Assembly (NCBI GenBank): GCA_029945725.1
Contig: JAQSDB010000011.1
Span: 1 to 64,000, forward strand
Reading direction: 5' to 3'
Source: a bacterium
GTDB lineage: Bacteria > Pseudomonadota > Gammaproteobacteria > Pseudomonadales > Moraxellaceae
Length of the DNA stretch: 64,000 bases
Both the position numbers and the translations under genes were made by a program. Numbering within the stretch: the first letter of the stretch is position 1; each line of letters opens with the position of its first letter. The notes under the pieces are model-generated. The model saw nothing but the letters and a program-made list of their open reading frames with translations. It had not been told where the DNA came from and searched no databases. Positions 29,851-38,699 of this stretch are shown here, in pieces.

Positions 29851-31017
29851 TTACTCGGCTTTCTTTTTCTTGCCGGGCAGGATGTTCATCAGCTTGCAGA
29901 TAATGCCCAGCATGATTTCGTCGGCACCGCCGCCAATGGAGGCAAGGCGGCCGTCACGGTAGAGCTGGCCGGCAGGGTTGTCCCACATGAAGCCCATGCC
30001 GCCCCAGTACTGCAGGCAGGAATCGGAGACTTCGCGTACCAGGCGTCCGGCCTTGAGCTTGGCCATGGAGGCGAGCTTGGTGACGTCTTCACCGGCAATG
30101 TGTGCTTCGCAGGCCTGATAGACGAGGGCGCGCAGGCATTCGATTTCGGTTTGCAGCTCCGCCATGCGGAAATGAATCACCTGGTTGTCGATGAGTGCCT
30201 GGCCGAAGGTGCTGCGCTGACGGCAATACTCGATGGTGGCATCGACAACACTCTGCAGGCCGCCGAGGGCATTGGCGGCTCCCCACAGGCGTTCTTCCTG
30301 GAACTGCATCATCTGCATCATGAAGCCCATGCCTTCGCTGCCGATGAGGTTGCGTTGCGGCACCCGAACATTGTCAAAAAACACCTGTGCGGTATCGGAG
30401 GAGCGCATGCCGAGTTTGTCGAGCTTGGCGGACAGGGTGATGCCGGCAGTTTTTGCCGGCACGATGATCAGCGATTTGTTGAAATGCGGTTTGCCGTCAG
30501 AGGTATTGGCCAGCAGGCAGAAAAAATCAGCCTGGGTGGAATTGGTGATCCACATCTTGGTGCCGTTGATGACGTAGTCGTCACCGTCTTTGACGGCCGA
30601 GGTCTTGATGGCGGCCACGTCAGAACCGGCATGCGGTTCTGACACGGCGATGGCGGCGACGAAATCACCGGCGATGGCCGGCGCGAGAAATTCGCGACGC
30701 AGTTCATCAGAGCCGAAGCGGGCAATGGCCGGTGTCGCCATGTCGGTTTGCACGCCGATGGCCAGTGGCACACCGCCACAACCGGCACGGCCCAGTTCTT
30801 CGGCCACCACGAGGTTGTAGGAGTAGTCGAGCCCCATGCCGCCGAATTCAACCGGCTTGCAGATGCCCAGCAGGCCGAGGTCGCCCATTTTCTTGAACAG
30901 CTCATGGGCGGGGAAGGGGCCGTTTTCTTCCCATTCCCGCACATTCGGATTGATTTCCTTGTCAACAAAATTACGCGCGGTGCGGCGCAGCTCTTCGTGT
31001 TCCTGGGTGAATTTCAT
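29851..31017 (-). CDS. atuD: Citronellyl-CoA dehydrogenase AtuD
   Basis: FAD acyl-CoA dehydrogenase that makes the 2,3 double bond in citronellyl-CoA; electrons go to ETF. AVSEPHAGSDVAAIKTSA, FVKITNST-like WITNSTQADFF, and the C-terminal YWGGMGFMWDNPAGQLYRDGR are family blocks. 388 aa, ATG 31017. It sits between atuC and atuE as in P. aeruginosa. An isovaleryl-CoA dehydrogenase (LiuA) is the main alternative, made unlikely by atuA nearby. Confidence 0.9.
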   Translation of the reverse strand: MKFTQEHEELRRTARNFVDKEINPNVREWEENGPFPAHELFKKMGDLGLLGICKPVEFGGMGLDYSYNLVVAEELGRAGCGGVPLAIGVQTDMATPAIARFGSDELRREFLAPAIAGDFVAAIAVSEPHAGSDVAAIKTSAVKDGDDYVINGTKMWITNSTQADFFCLLANTSDGKPHFNKSLIIVPAKTAGITLSAKLDKLGMRSSDTAQVFFDNVRVPQRNLIGSEGMGFMMQMMQFQEERLWGAANALGGLQSVVDATIEYCRQRSTFGQALIDNQVIHFRMAELQTEIECLRALVYQACEAHIAGEDVTKLASMAKLKAGRLVREVSDSCLQYWGGMGFMWDNPAGQLYRDGRLASIGGGADEIMLGIICKLMNILPGKKKKAE

Positions 31018-31061
31018 GGCGATCTCCGTAGGGTTTGTGCGTTCGGGTGTGTGTATCAGCG

Positions 31062-32675
31062 CTAGAAACGCGCCACACCAAAACTGTTGGGTTGCAGTTG
31101 ACGTGCGGCACCTTCGGCCATGGTTTGCAGAAGGAAAACGAGCAGCTTGCGACTGTCTCGCGGATCAATCAGGCCATCGTCAAACAGATGGGCTGTGTTG
31201 AACAGGGCGGTGGCCTGCGCATCGAGTTTCGCGGCGGTACTTTGCTCGATGAAATCCAGCATCTGCGGATTCACTTCAATACCGGCCTTGCGCTGTTTTT
31301 CTTCGGTGACGATGCGCAGCACCTTGCCGGCCTGGGCGCCGCCCATGACGGCCGTACGCGAGTTGGGCCAGGCAAAAATGAAACGCGGATCAAGACCGCG
31401 ACCGCACATGGCATAGTTGCCGGCACCGTAAGAGCCGCCAACCACCAGAGAAATCTTCGGCACGCGTGCGTTGGCCACGGCCTGGATCAGTTTGGAGCCA
31501 TGCTTGATGACACCGTTCTGTTCGGAATCCGTGCCCACCATGAAGCCGGTGGTGTTATGCAGGAAGAGCAGGGGACGCTGGGTCTGGTCGCAGAGCTGGA
31601 TGAACTGCGAAGTCTTGGCGGCGCCCTGCGGCGTAATCGGGCCGTTATTGGTGATGATGCCCACCATGAAGCCACCGATACGGGCCCAGCCGCACACCGT
31701 CTGGTTGTCGTACTCGTTTTTGAATTCGTGAAAATCGGAAGCATCGACAAGACGCGCTATCACTTCCTTCATGTCGAAAGGTTTTTTCTGGTCGCAGGGC
31801 ACAAGGCCGAGCAGGTCTTCAACCGGATAAAGCGGTTCGGCGAATTCACGGTTAATCGCCGGGGCGGTTTCTTTCCAGTTCAGCATCTCGACAATGTCAC
31901 GGGCGATGCGAATGCCGTCGGCATCGTTTTCGGCGAGATATTCTGCCGTGCCGGCGACCTGGGCGTGCATTTCGGCACCGCCGAGGGCTTCGCCGGTGGC
32001 GACTTCACCGGTGGCAGCCAGCAGCAGGGGCGGGCCGGCCAGGAACATCTGCGAGCGTTTGCGCACAACCACCATGTAATCAGACAAACCCGGCTGATAG
32101 GCGCCGCCCGCCGTGGCATTGCCGTGCACCACCGTTACCATGGGAATGCCGGCGGCCGACAGGCGTGCCTGATTGGCAAAGGTGCGTGCGCCTTCGACAA
32201 AAATTTCGCCAGCGTAATTCAGGTTGGCGCCGCCGCTTTCGGCCAGTGTCAGCACCGGCAGTTTGTTTTCCAGGGCAATCTGTTGCAGGCGCAGGGTCTT
32301 GTGCAGGCCGGCCGGAGAGATTGTGCCGCCCTTGATGGCGCTGTTGCTGGCCGTGATCAGGCAGCGCACGCCACTGACATAACCGATGCCGGCAAGAATG
32401 CCGCCGCCGGCATCCGAGCCGTCCTTGTCATCGTGCATCTGGTAGCCGGCAAGGCCGCACAGCTCTACAAAAGGCGAGCCCGGATCGAGCAGCAGCTGCA
32501 GGCGCTCATGCGGGAGTACCTGGCCGCGCTTGTCGAACTTCGGCTTGGCTTCATAGGATTTGTCGACCACCTTCTTCTGGATGCCGCGCATTTCGGCAAT
32601 GGTGTTTTCCAGTGCGGCACGGTTGGTCAGGTAATCGGCACTGTTGCGATCAACAAGGGATTCGATGGTTGCCAT
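31062..32675 (-). CDS. atuC: Geranyl-CoA carboxylase, carboxyltransferase beta subunit
   Basis: Transfers CO2 from biotin on AtuF to the gamma-methyl of geranyl-CoA. Two crotonase-like halves: N-terminal with LAESGGANL and HGNATAGGAYQPGLSDY, C-terminal with FLHNTTGFMVG and VVGGSYGAGNYAMCGRGLDPRF. 537 aa as in MccB-type proteins. It begins three bases after atuB. Whether the acyl pocket is the wide one of the geranyl enzyme was not checked. Confidence 0.92.
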   Translation of the reverse strand: MATIESLVDRNSADYLTNRAALENTIAEMRGIQKKVVDKSYEAKPKFDKRGQVLPHERLQLLLDPGSPFVELCGLAGYQMHDDKDGSDAGGGILAGIGYVSGVRCLITASNSAIKGGTISPAGLHKTLRLQQIALENKLPVLTLAESGGANLNYAGEIFVEGARTFANQARLSAAGIPMVTVVHGNATAGGAYQPGLSDYMVVVRKRSQMFLAGPPLLLAATGEVATGEALGGAEMHAQVAGTAEYLAENDADGIRIARDIVEMLNWKETAPAINREFAEPLYPVEDLLGLVPCDQKKPFDMKEVIARLVDASDFHEFKNEYDNQTVCGWARIGGFMVGIITNNGPITPQGAAKTSQFIQLCDQTQRPLLFLHNTTGFMVGTDSEQNGVIKHGSKLIQAVANARVPKISLVVGGSYGAGNYAMCGRGLDPRFIFAWPNSRTAVMGGAQAGKVLRIVTEEKQRKAGIEVNPQMLDFIEQSTAAKLDAQATALFNTAHLFDDGLIDPRDSRKLLVFLLQTMAEGAARQLQPNSFGVARF

Positions 32676-32678
32676 TTT

Positions 32679-33548
32679 TTATTCGCCCTGCTTCAGGACA
32701 TCGGGAATGAAGGCGCGGTGGAAACCGTTGTAGGGTTTTGAATTCTCGTGGTCAGCCAGTACATGCAGCGGTGTTCCCAGCGATGCAGCCCCGTCAATGC
32801 GCAGGGTGACGCCGGAAATAAAGGCTGCGCCCTCGGAGAGCAGGAAGCAGATGGCACTGGAGACTTCGGATTCGGTCCCCATGCGTTTCATCGGCACTTT
32901 CGAGCCGAGCAGGGGAATCATGGTACGGAAAGCGCCCTGATAGGTATCCATGCCGGAAGACATGATCCAGCCCGGTGCCACCGCATTGGTGCGCACGCCG
33001 GATCGGGCCCACTCGATGGCGGCAGTTTTGGTGAGGTTGTCGACACCGGCACGTGCCGCGCCCGAGTGCCCCATGCCGGGCATGCCGCCCCACATGTCGG
33101 CGGTCATGTTGACGATGGCGCCACCGTTGTTGTTCATCCATTGATTGTAGGCTTCGCGCATCATCAGGAAGGTGCCCTGAAGATTGTTGCGTACTACGGC
33201 TTCAAAGCCGTTGGCAGAAATCATTTCCAGCGGCGAGGGGAACTGGCCGCCGGCATTGTTGACGAGGCCGTCAAGACGGCCGAACTCGGCAATCACGGCC
33301 GCAATGGTTTCTTTTACCTGTTCTTCGTTGCGAATGTCGCAGACCAGACCTTTGACCTTGCCGCCATCCTCGGTGATTTCGGCCGCCACATGATCAAGCT
33401 TTTCCTGCTTGCGGCCGGTGATGATGACCTGCGCGCCCAGCGCGGCCAGTTCATGTGCAGTGCAGCGGCCAATGCCGGAGCCGCCGCCGGTGACGATGAC
33501 AACCTTGCCCTTGAAGGCATCGGCCTTGAAAAGAGACTGATATTTCAT
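32679..33548 (-). CDS. atuB: SDR-family dehydrogenase AtuB
   Basis: Short-chain dehydrogenase with VTGGGSGIGRCTAHELA at the N-terminus, NNAGGQF, and the segment GHSGAARAGVDNL in place of the usual YxxxK: the catalytic Tyr appears to be Ser here, as in 2,4-dienoyl-CoA reductase-like SDRs. 289 aa. It is tightly coupled to atuC. In Atu its step is unassigned; the missing Tyr argues for an enoyl/dienoyl reductase rather than a simple alcohol dehydrogenase, which is my inference. Confidence 0.87.
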   Translation of the reverse strand: MKYQSLFKADAFKGKVVIVTGGGSGIGRCTAHELAALGAQVIITGRKQEKLDHVAAEITEDGGKVKGLVCDIRNEEQVKETIAAVIAEFGRLDGLVNNAGGQFPSPLEMISANGFEAVVRNNLQGTFLMMREAYNQWMNNNGGAIVNMTADMWGGMPGMGHSGAARAGVDNLTKTAAIEWARSGVRTNAVAPGWIMSSGMDTYQGAFRTMIPLLGSKVPMKRMGTESEVSSAICFLLSEGAAFISGVTLRIDGAASLGTPLHVLADHENSKPYNGFHRAFIPDVLKQGE

Positions 33549-33579
33549 GCAATAAATCCTTCAGAATTTTTTGTCGCGA

Positions 33580-35412
33580 TTACGACAGCAGGTTCGCGGG
33601 AATTTTTACCGGCATTTCCAGCAGTTGCTGGGCAAAGGCCTTGCCCTGCGGATCAATGCGCAGGCTGGCAATGCCGCCGCCACCGAGGGCATTGCTGAGC
33701 AGGAAATTCACGGCATGCAGGCCGGGCAGTTCAAACCGTGTCACCACGCTGTTGTCACCGTCCAGTACGTGCGCCATCCAGGCGGCTACGGCTTTTTCGC
33801 TGAGCGCCGCACGTATCCAGGGCAGGTACTCTGCACGGCGTGCAATCACGCCGATATTGGAGGCATTGCCCTTGTCGCCACTGCGGCCCCAGGCCAGTTT
33901 CACCAGCGGCACCTCGATTTCACCGCCGTGCAGCACGGCCGTTTCACCGGACGGAATTTTTTCCTGTGCAGGAGCGGATGCCAGCGGAATCACGACAGGA
34001 TGACGCTGGCCCTCAAAGTCGATTTCAACGGGCAGCAGGCTTTTGGAAACCAGCGTGGAAAACAGCTTGATGACGGGCGATGCCTTGGGGCGGCCACCGA
34101 CAATGCCGCAGAGCCCCGGCGCCATGCCGGTGGAGGCCTGGGCGATTTCCGAGGCAAAGAAAAGACAGGCTTCCTTGAGTGGATGCGTGACGGCGATTTT
34201 CACGATGACTTCACGTGCATCGTGGTGACGGCCATGCGGGCCGTAGGTGCTTTCGGTGCCGAGGATTTCCACGGATTTGCCGGTGAAGGGCGGTGCACCA
34301 CGCATCATCAGCACGCGTTCGCATTTGCTGAGGATGGCATCGCTGACGCGTTCGCCTTTGCGTTTTGCGTCCATGCCGCCAATCATGAAGCTGACCGTGA
34401 CACGAAAGCCGTCGGGATAAGTTGCGCTGACCTTGTAGGAATCGGTCGGGGCGCGGCCGCGGGCGCCGGAAACACGCACGCGGTTTTCGCCGACCTGCTC
34501 CAGCTGCGTATGCGAGAAATCAGCCGTCACATCCGGCAGCAGGTAGGACTGCGGGTCGCCGATTTCATAGACAATCTGTTCGCTCACCGTGGCGGTGCTG
34601 ACGAGGCCGCCGGTATGTGCCGGCTTGGTCACCACAAAGGTGGAATCGGCGCTGACTTCGATAATGGGGAAGCCCATGTTGTCGTAGCCGGGCACGGTTT
34701 CCCAGTCGGTGAAATTGCCGCCGGTGCACTGTGCACCGCATTCAATGATGTGGCCGGCGAGCGAGGCCTGGGCCAGCTTGTCGTAATCATCAACGGCCCA
34801 GCCGAACTCATGCAGCAGCGGGCCGAGCACCACGGCGGAATCCACCACGCGGCCGGTGATGACGATATCGGCACCGGCATCCAGCGCATCGCGTATTGGC
34901 ACGCCACCGAGATAGGCGTTCATGCTGGCCAGGGTCGGCGGCATGTCGGCGCCGGAAAACATTTCTTTGGCGCCGGCGTCGCGGAACTCCTGCTGCCGTG
35001 GCGAGAGGTCATCGCCCAGTACCACGGCCACTTTCAGGTTGAGTCCGGCATCGGCAATGACCTTGTTCAAGGCATCGCGGCAGGCGAGGGGATTGACGCC
35101 ACCGGCATTGCTCACCACCTTGATCTTTTTCGCGGCGATGTCCTTGATCAGCGGCGCCATCACGCGCGTGACGAAGTCAGTGGCGTAACCGGCCGCCGGA
35201 TCCTTCATGCGGCTGCTGGCCATGAGGGACATGGTGATTTCGGCGAGGTAATCGAAAACGAGATAGTCGATTTCGGCCGTTTTCACGAGCTGGAAGGCGG
35301 CGGTATTGGTATCGCCCCAGAAGCCGGAGGCACAGCCGATGCGGACAACACGATTCGGATCGTTCCGGTTCAGCCCGGAAACGGTTGGTTCGGACACTTT
35401 TTGCTCAGACAT
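33580..35412 (-). CDS. atuA: Acyclic terpene utilization protein AtuA (DUF1446)
   Basis: First gene of the cluster and its most specific marker. The N-terminus [17 protein letters not shown], then [12 protein letters not shown], and [14 protein letters not shown] are typical of AtuA/DUF1446. 610 aa, including the C-terminal domain with [21 protein letters not shown]. AtuA is needed for growth on citronellol in Pseudomonas, but its reaction is unknown; a hydratase or lyase on the branched intermediate has been considered. It is transcribed away from atuR across a palindrome-bearing region. Confidence 0.93.
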   Translation of the reverse strand: MSEQKVSEPTVSGLNRNDPNRVVRIGCASGFWGDTNTAAFQLVKTAEIDYLVFDYLAEITMSLMASSRMKDPAAGYATDFVTRVMAPLIKDIAAKKIKVVSNAGGVNPLACRDALNKVIADAGLNLKVAVVLGDDLSPRQQEFRDAGAKEMFSGADMPPTLASMNAYLGGVPIRDALDAGADIVITGRVVDSAVVLGPLLHEFGWAVDDYDKLAQASLAGHIIECGAQCTGGNFTDWETVPGYDNMGFPIIEVSADSTFVVTKPAHTGGLVSTATVSEQIVYEIGDPQSYLLPDVTADFSHTQLEQVGENRVRVSGARGRAPTDSYKVSATYPDGFRVTVSFMIGGMDAKRKGERVSDAILSKCERVLMMRGAPPFTGKSVEILGTESTYGPHGRHHDAREVIVKIAVTHPLKEACLFFASEIAQASTGMAPGLCGIVGGRPKASPVIKLFSTLVSKSLLPVEIDFEGQRHPVVIPLASAPAQEKIPSGETAVLHGGEIEVPLVKLAWGRSGDKGNASNIGVIARRAEYLPWIRAALSEKAVAAWMAHVLDGDNSVVTRFELPGLHAVNFLLSNALGGGGIASLRIDPQGKAFAQQLLEMPVKIPANLLS

Positions 35413-35476
35413 GGGAAGCCGCCATGGAGGGGAACGGGATTCAGCAATGGGGCAACGATAATGCCTGATTTAAAAC

Positions 35477-35494
35477 AAAGCAAGCGCTTGGTTT
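35477..35494. promoter_or_regulatory. Candidate AtuR operator
   Basis: An 18-bp palindrome AAAGCAAGCGCTTGGTTT with one mismatched pair, 65 bp before atuA and about 120 bp before atuR. TetR-type AtuR is known in P. aeruginosa to bind inverted repeats in this intergenic region. The sequence match to that operator was not checked. Confidence 0.55.
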
Positions 35495-35529
35495 TTGTCA
35501 GGGCTTTGTCTAGAGTAGGGGCAGAAAAG

Positions 35530-35543
35530 CCGGTCCGGACCGG
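35530..35543. promoter_or_regulatory. Second palindrome in atuA-atuR region
   Basis: A perfect 14-bp palindrome CCGGTCCGGACCGG, 36 bp from the first. Its sequence differs from the first palindrome, so it may bind another factor or simply be GC-rich chance. Confidence 0.35.
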
Positions 35544-35616
35544 TCGGGCAAGTCGGTTGCCGGGCCGGTAAAAGGTGTGCCTTGCTGGCAACCCGGCCGT
35601 TTTGAGGATGGACAGG

Positions 35617-36228
35617 ATGGACAGCGGCGCCTTGCAGACACTGAGCGATATTCCCCACATGGGCGGACTTGATGACAGCCCCCGCGGCCGCGTGCTGCGG
35701 GCTGCCGCGCATCTTTTCTGTGCCCAGGGCTATGAGCGCACCACCGTGCGTGATCTGGCGAAAATAGTCGGCATCCAGTCCGGTTCGCTGTTCCACCACT
35801 TCAAAACCAAGGAAGACATTCTCTGCGCAGTGATGGAGGAGGCCATCCTCTACAGTTACGCGCGCATGGAAGAGGCCGTGGCGAAGGGCAGGACACCGCG
35901 CGAGCAACTGCTCGGTCTGATCCGCGCCGAGCTGGAATCCATCAATGGCGATACCGGCGATGCCATGTCGGTGCTGGTGTATGAATGGAATGCCCTCTCT
36001 GCCGAGAAGCAGCAGTATCTGCTGGCGATGCGCGAGCGCTATGAGGCGCTCTGGCTGTCGGTGCTGGAAGATGCCAGGAAGGAAGGCATGCTGCACCACG
36101 ATGCCTTTATCTGGCGCCGTCTCCTGTCCGGTGCCATCGGCTGGACCCGCATGTGGTACAAGCGCAACGGTCCGCTGTCGCTGGATGCGGTGGCCGAGAT
36201 GACGCTGGAAATGGCACTGGGCCGGTAA
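35617..36228 (+). CDS. atuR: TetR-family repressor AtuR
   Basis: Local repressor of the atu genes. The helix-turn-helix spans about residues 22-65 (RVLRAAAHLFCAQGYERTTVRDLAKIVG is split across the domain, with SGSLFHHFKTKEDIL as the recognition part). I choose ATG 35617, nine bases after GAGG; ATG 35608 directly abuts that GAGG and is less likely. 203 aa. It is divergent from atuA as in Pseudomonas. The expected inducer is an Atu-pathway CoA ester, by analogy. Confidence 0.88.
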   Translation: MDSGALQTLSDIPHMGGLDDSPRGRVLRAAAHLFCAQGYERTTVRDLAKIVGIQSGSLFHHFKTKEDILCAVMEEAILYSYARMEEAVAKGRTPREQLLGLIRAELESINGDTGDAMSVLVYEWNALSAEKQQYLLAMRERYEALWLSVLEDARKEGMLHHDAFIWRRLLSGAIGWTRMWYKRNGPLSLDAVAEMTLEMALGR

Positions 36229-36261
36229 TCGGCATCGAAAAAGTAAAAACGGGATCAATCC

Positions 36262-36732
36262 ATGCACATCACGGCAGCCGTTGCCCTGGCCATTCTGGCT
36301 TCCGGCGTTTTCTTCCTGACCGGACTACTGACCGGTGTCTGGAAGTATCTTGCCATCATGCGCAGTGACAAGGCCGAAGCGCCTTATTACGTGAGCATCG
36401 CGCACCGTACGTCACTGATGTATGCCTTTGCCGCACAGTTGCTCGCCGTGTTTGCCGGCCTCAGCGTGTGGGCGCCTGTGGTGAATTTCTGGGCCACGCT
36501 GTTTCCCCTCGTGTTTTTTGCCGCCGCCATTTTCACCTATGTCGTACACGGCCTGCTCAATGACACCGACAACCAGATGGCGCGCCCGCACAAACTCGGG
36601 TCCGCCACGCTGCCGGGTTTTCTCATCCAGGTTTTCATGTGGGCCCTGATCATTGCCGAGATCGGCGGCTTTGTGGTGCTGTTCGCCGGTGTGGTGAAAG
36701 GCATGCCGGTTGATTTTTTCACCCAGCGTTAA
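36262..36732 (+). CDS. Four-helix membrane protein, unknown
   Basis: A 156-residue integral membrane protein with hydrophobic segments near residues 5-27, 50-70, 77-100 and 123-148. The loops carry AHRTSLMYAFAAQ and HGLLNDTDNQMARPHKLG, the latter an obvious conserved-looking block. I do not recognise the family; eicosanoid/glutathione (MAPEG) proteins have a similar size and helix number but their signature is not evident. It lies 33 bases after atuR and probably shares its transcript. Confidence 0.7.
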   Translation: MHITAAVALAILASGVFFLTGLLTGVWKYLAIMRSDKAEAPYYVSIAHRTSLMYAFAAQLLAVFAGLSVWAPVVNFWATLFPLVFFAAAIFTYVVHGLLNDTDNQMARPHKLGSATLPGFLIQVFMWALIIAEIGGFVVLFAGVVKGMPVDFFTQR

Positions 36733-37015
36733 CCGCCTGAAAGCAAGGCCACGGCAGCGTATCTCCATTTTTTCCTGTTTTCCGCCCGCGCACTCTGCCC
36801 CGGGATCACGTAGTTTCCGAAGTGGACGCATCAAGGCTGCCGGGATAGGGTGGCGGCCTTTGAATGCCGTTTCAGGGAGTTTTTTGATCCTGACCTGCTT
36901 CAATCAGTCCCGCTAACATCCCGGGCTGACACCCTTTTGCACCGGAAAAATATCGCAAGCTCAGTGCTTTTTCGGGCGTTTCTGCCAGACATAAAATTAC
37001 GATGGCCCATCATTC

Positions 37016-37450
37016 ATGAAAAAAACAGTGCTATCCGTTTTTTGCTTCAGCCTTTCCCTGTCGGCGTGCATGTCGGCTCCCCGGCCTTATGACGGATTTA
37101 TTGGCTATGAAACAAGTGCACATTCTTCCGGGGAAGCAGGTGTTACTTATGTTGATCAGGAAAGATTTTCCTGGGAGAAAATGGCGGGTAAAGCGAAAAA
37201 GGCATGCGGCATCACTCTGCGCCAGAGTCCGGACATGATAAAAATGGATGTGCTTGAAAAGCAGTCCTTTACAAGGGATGTGGGCATTCAGGTGCCGATT
37301 CCAACGGGATTCACAGCGACCGGTGATACCAAAACAAACTCGGGAAGCACGGGCAAGCCGGTTTCCATGATGAAACCGGATTCCTATCACCAGGGTGAAA
37401 AAGTATCCATGAAGTTCAGGAAAATCGTGGCCACCTGTTCCATCAAGTAG
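37016..37450 (+). CDS. Small lipoprotein, unknown
   Basis: A 144-residue protein with a lipoprotein signal: short basic start, hydrophobic stretch and lipobox LSAC with Cys18. Since residue +2 is Met rather than Asp, outer-membrane sorting is expected. Two further Cys (in KKACGIT and near the end, ATCSIK) could form a disulfide. Composition is poorer in GC and richer in Lys than the neighbours, which hints at transfer. No family recognised. A weak promoter (TAAAAT at 36992) lies upstream. Confidence 0.7.
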   Translation: MKKTVLSVFCFSLSLSACMSAPRPYDGFIGYETSAHSSGEAGVTYVDQERFSWEKMAGKAKKACGITLRQSPDMIKMDVLEKQSFTRDVGIQVPIPTGFTATGDTKTNSGSTGKPVSMMKPDSYHQGEKVSMKFRKIVATCSIK

Positions 37451-37506
37451 CGTCACTTGACGCCCTTTGACGAGCGGGACAGGTTCAGCCCGGTTTTTTG
37501 AAGAAA

Positions 37507-37528
37507 GTGAACCTCGTCCAGCGTTCAC
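37507..37528 (+). promoter_or_regulatory. Inverted repeat GTGAAC-N10-GTTCAC
   Basis: Perfect 6-bp arms with a 10-nt spacer in the gap before the dienoyl-reductase-like gene. Possible operator; the short arms make chance likely. Confidence 0.25.
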
Positions 37529-37583
37529 AATGGCGGAAAAAAACGGCTGAAGTCCCGGCGTCATTTCAGGTGAACGATAAGTC

Positions 37584-37606
37584 AGGCGCGGTTATCGCGC
37601 CTTTTT
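37584..37606 (+). terminator. Terminator upstream of the SDR gene
   Basis: Stem AGGCGCG / CGCGCCT with a 5-nt loop and five T. It lies 134 bases after the lipoprotein gene and 60 before the SDR start. Confidence 0.8.
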
Positions 37607-37666
37607 GCTGTCCGGGTTATCACTATGCCATCGGCCTCTGGGTCTGTTGGATGGGGAGTATCGGAC

Positions 37667-38461
37667 ATGAGTATTTTCAGGGCAGACCTGCTCAAGGGGC
37701 AGACGGCGTTCATTACCGGGGGTTCCAGCGGCATCAACCTCGGCATTGCCCATCGTTTTGTCGAGCACGGTGCCAATGTGGTGATCGTGGCCCGTAATCC
37801 CGAGAAGCTGGCGGCGGCCAGGGCCGGGCTGGAAGCGAAGGGCGGGCGTGTCATGGCCTGTTCCGTGGATGTGCGCGATTACGAGAGCATGGCGAAGGCG
37901 GCGGCGGAAGCGGCGGCCGAGTTTGGTGCGATTGACATCGTGGTGGCGGGAGCGGCCGGCAATTTCATCGCACCGGCGGCAGCCATGAGTGCCAATGCCT
38001 TTGCCGCGGTGGTGGGCATTGACCTGCAGGGAACCTTCAATACCTTTCGTTCAACGTTTGAGTACCTGCGCAAGCCGGGCGCGCGTCTGATGGTGATTTC
38101 GGCGCCGCAGGCCGTGAACCCGACACCGTTGCAGGCGCATGTGTGTGCCGCGAAGGCGGGCATTGAAGCCTTTGTGCGCAGTGCGGCCATCGAGTGGGGC
38201 GCTGTCGGCGTGCGCATCAACGGCATTTCGCCGGGCGGTGTGCTGGGCACGGAAGGGCTGGAGCGTCTTTCTGCCGGGCTTGACGAGAAATTCAGCCAGT
38301 CACTGCCGGTGCCGCGTTACGCCACCCTTGATGAAATGGCCGACATGGCGCTGATTCTGGTGACGCCGGTAACGGATTACATGACGGGGCATATCGTTGC
38401 CCTGGACGGCGGCATTTCCCTTCTGGGCGGAACCTATGCCCAGGCGTTCCAGAAAAAATAG
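37667..38461 (+). CDS. 2,4-dienoyl-CoA-reductase-like SDR
   Basis: Cofactor motif GGSSGINLGIAHRF, then GAAGNFIAPAAAMSANAF, which resembles the substrate block of mitochondrial/peroxisomal 2,4-dienoyl-CoA reductases. Where most SDRs have YxxxK this one has VCAAK inside QAHVCAAKAGIEAF: the Tyr is missing, as in that reductase family. ATG 37667 gives 264 aa; an upstream in-frame start at 37625 overlaps the terminator region. Likely role: NADPH reduction of conjugated dienoyl-CoA in breakdown of unsaturated acids, fitting the terpene setting. Confidence 0.75.
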   Translation: MSIFRADLLKGQTAFITGGSSGINLGIAHRFVEHGANVVIVARNPEKLAAARAGLEAKGGRVMACSVDVRDYESMAKAAAEAAAEFGAIDIVVAGAAGNFIAPAAAMSANAFAAVVGIDLQGTFNTFRSTFEYLRKPGARLMVISAPQAVNPTPLQAHVCAAKAGIEAFVRSAAIEWGAVGVRINGISPGGVLGTEGLERLSAGLDEKFSQSLPVPRYATLDEMADMALILVTPVTDYMTGHIVALDGGISLLGGTYAQAFQKK

Positions 38462-38637
38462 CCGCTGGTTTTTTCCGGCCCCGGTTTCGGGGCCGGACTG
38501 CCTTGACGGTTACAGCAGTAAAACCGCCGCTGTCATGGCAGCCCATGCATTGCCACCCAGGGGGTTTTGATACGGAAAACCTGCTCAGAAAAATCCGGGC
38601 CGGCATCCTGCAGAAAAACCATATCCGCAGACATGAA

Positions 38638-38668
38638 AAAGCCGAAGCTGTTCGAGGGCTTCGGCTTT
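38638..38668 (-). terminator. Terminator for 38700 gene (minus strand)
   Basis: An 11-bp stem AAAGCCGAAGC / GCTTCGGCTTT with a 9-nt loop; the minus strand continues in T. It also faces the SDR gene from the left. Confidence 0.85.
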
Positions 38669-38699
38669 CGTCGTGCGCTTGATTAACAGCACGGCCCGT

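Noticed and set aside
26955-32675. Leucine/isovalerate (Liu) cluster with methylcrotonyl-CoA carboxylase
   Set aside because: The DUF1446 gene atuA, two SDR genes, the AtuH ligase and the divergent TetR repressor in this exact order fit Atu, not Liu; no HMG-CoA lyase is present.
33571-35571. Long plus-strand open frame of 666 codons
   Set aside because: Antisense shadow of atuA. His/Gly-rich translation without family features; the same holds for long frames opposite atuC (31035-32741), atuH, gap (59849-61525) and the CHASE2 gene.
38476-38497. CCGGCCCCG/CGGGGCCGG hairpin as terminator of the 37667 gene
   Set aside because: A strong stem but no T-run follows on the plus strand; it may only protect the 3' end of the mRNA.
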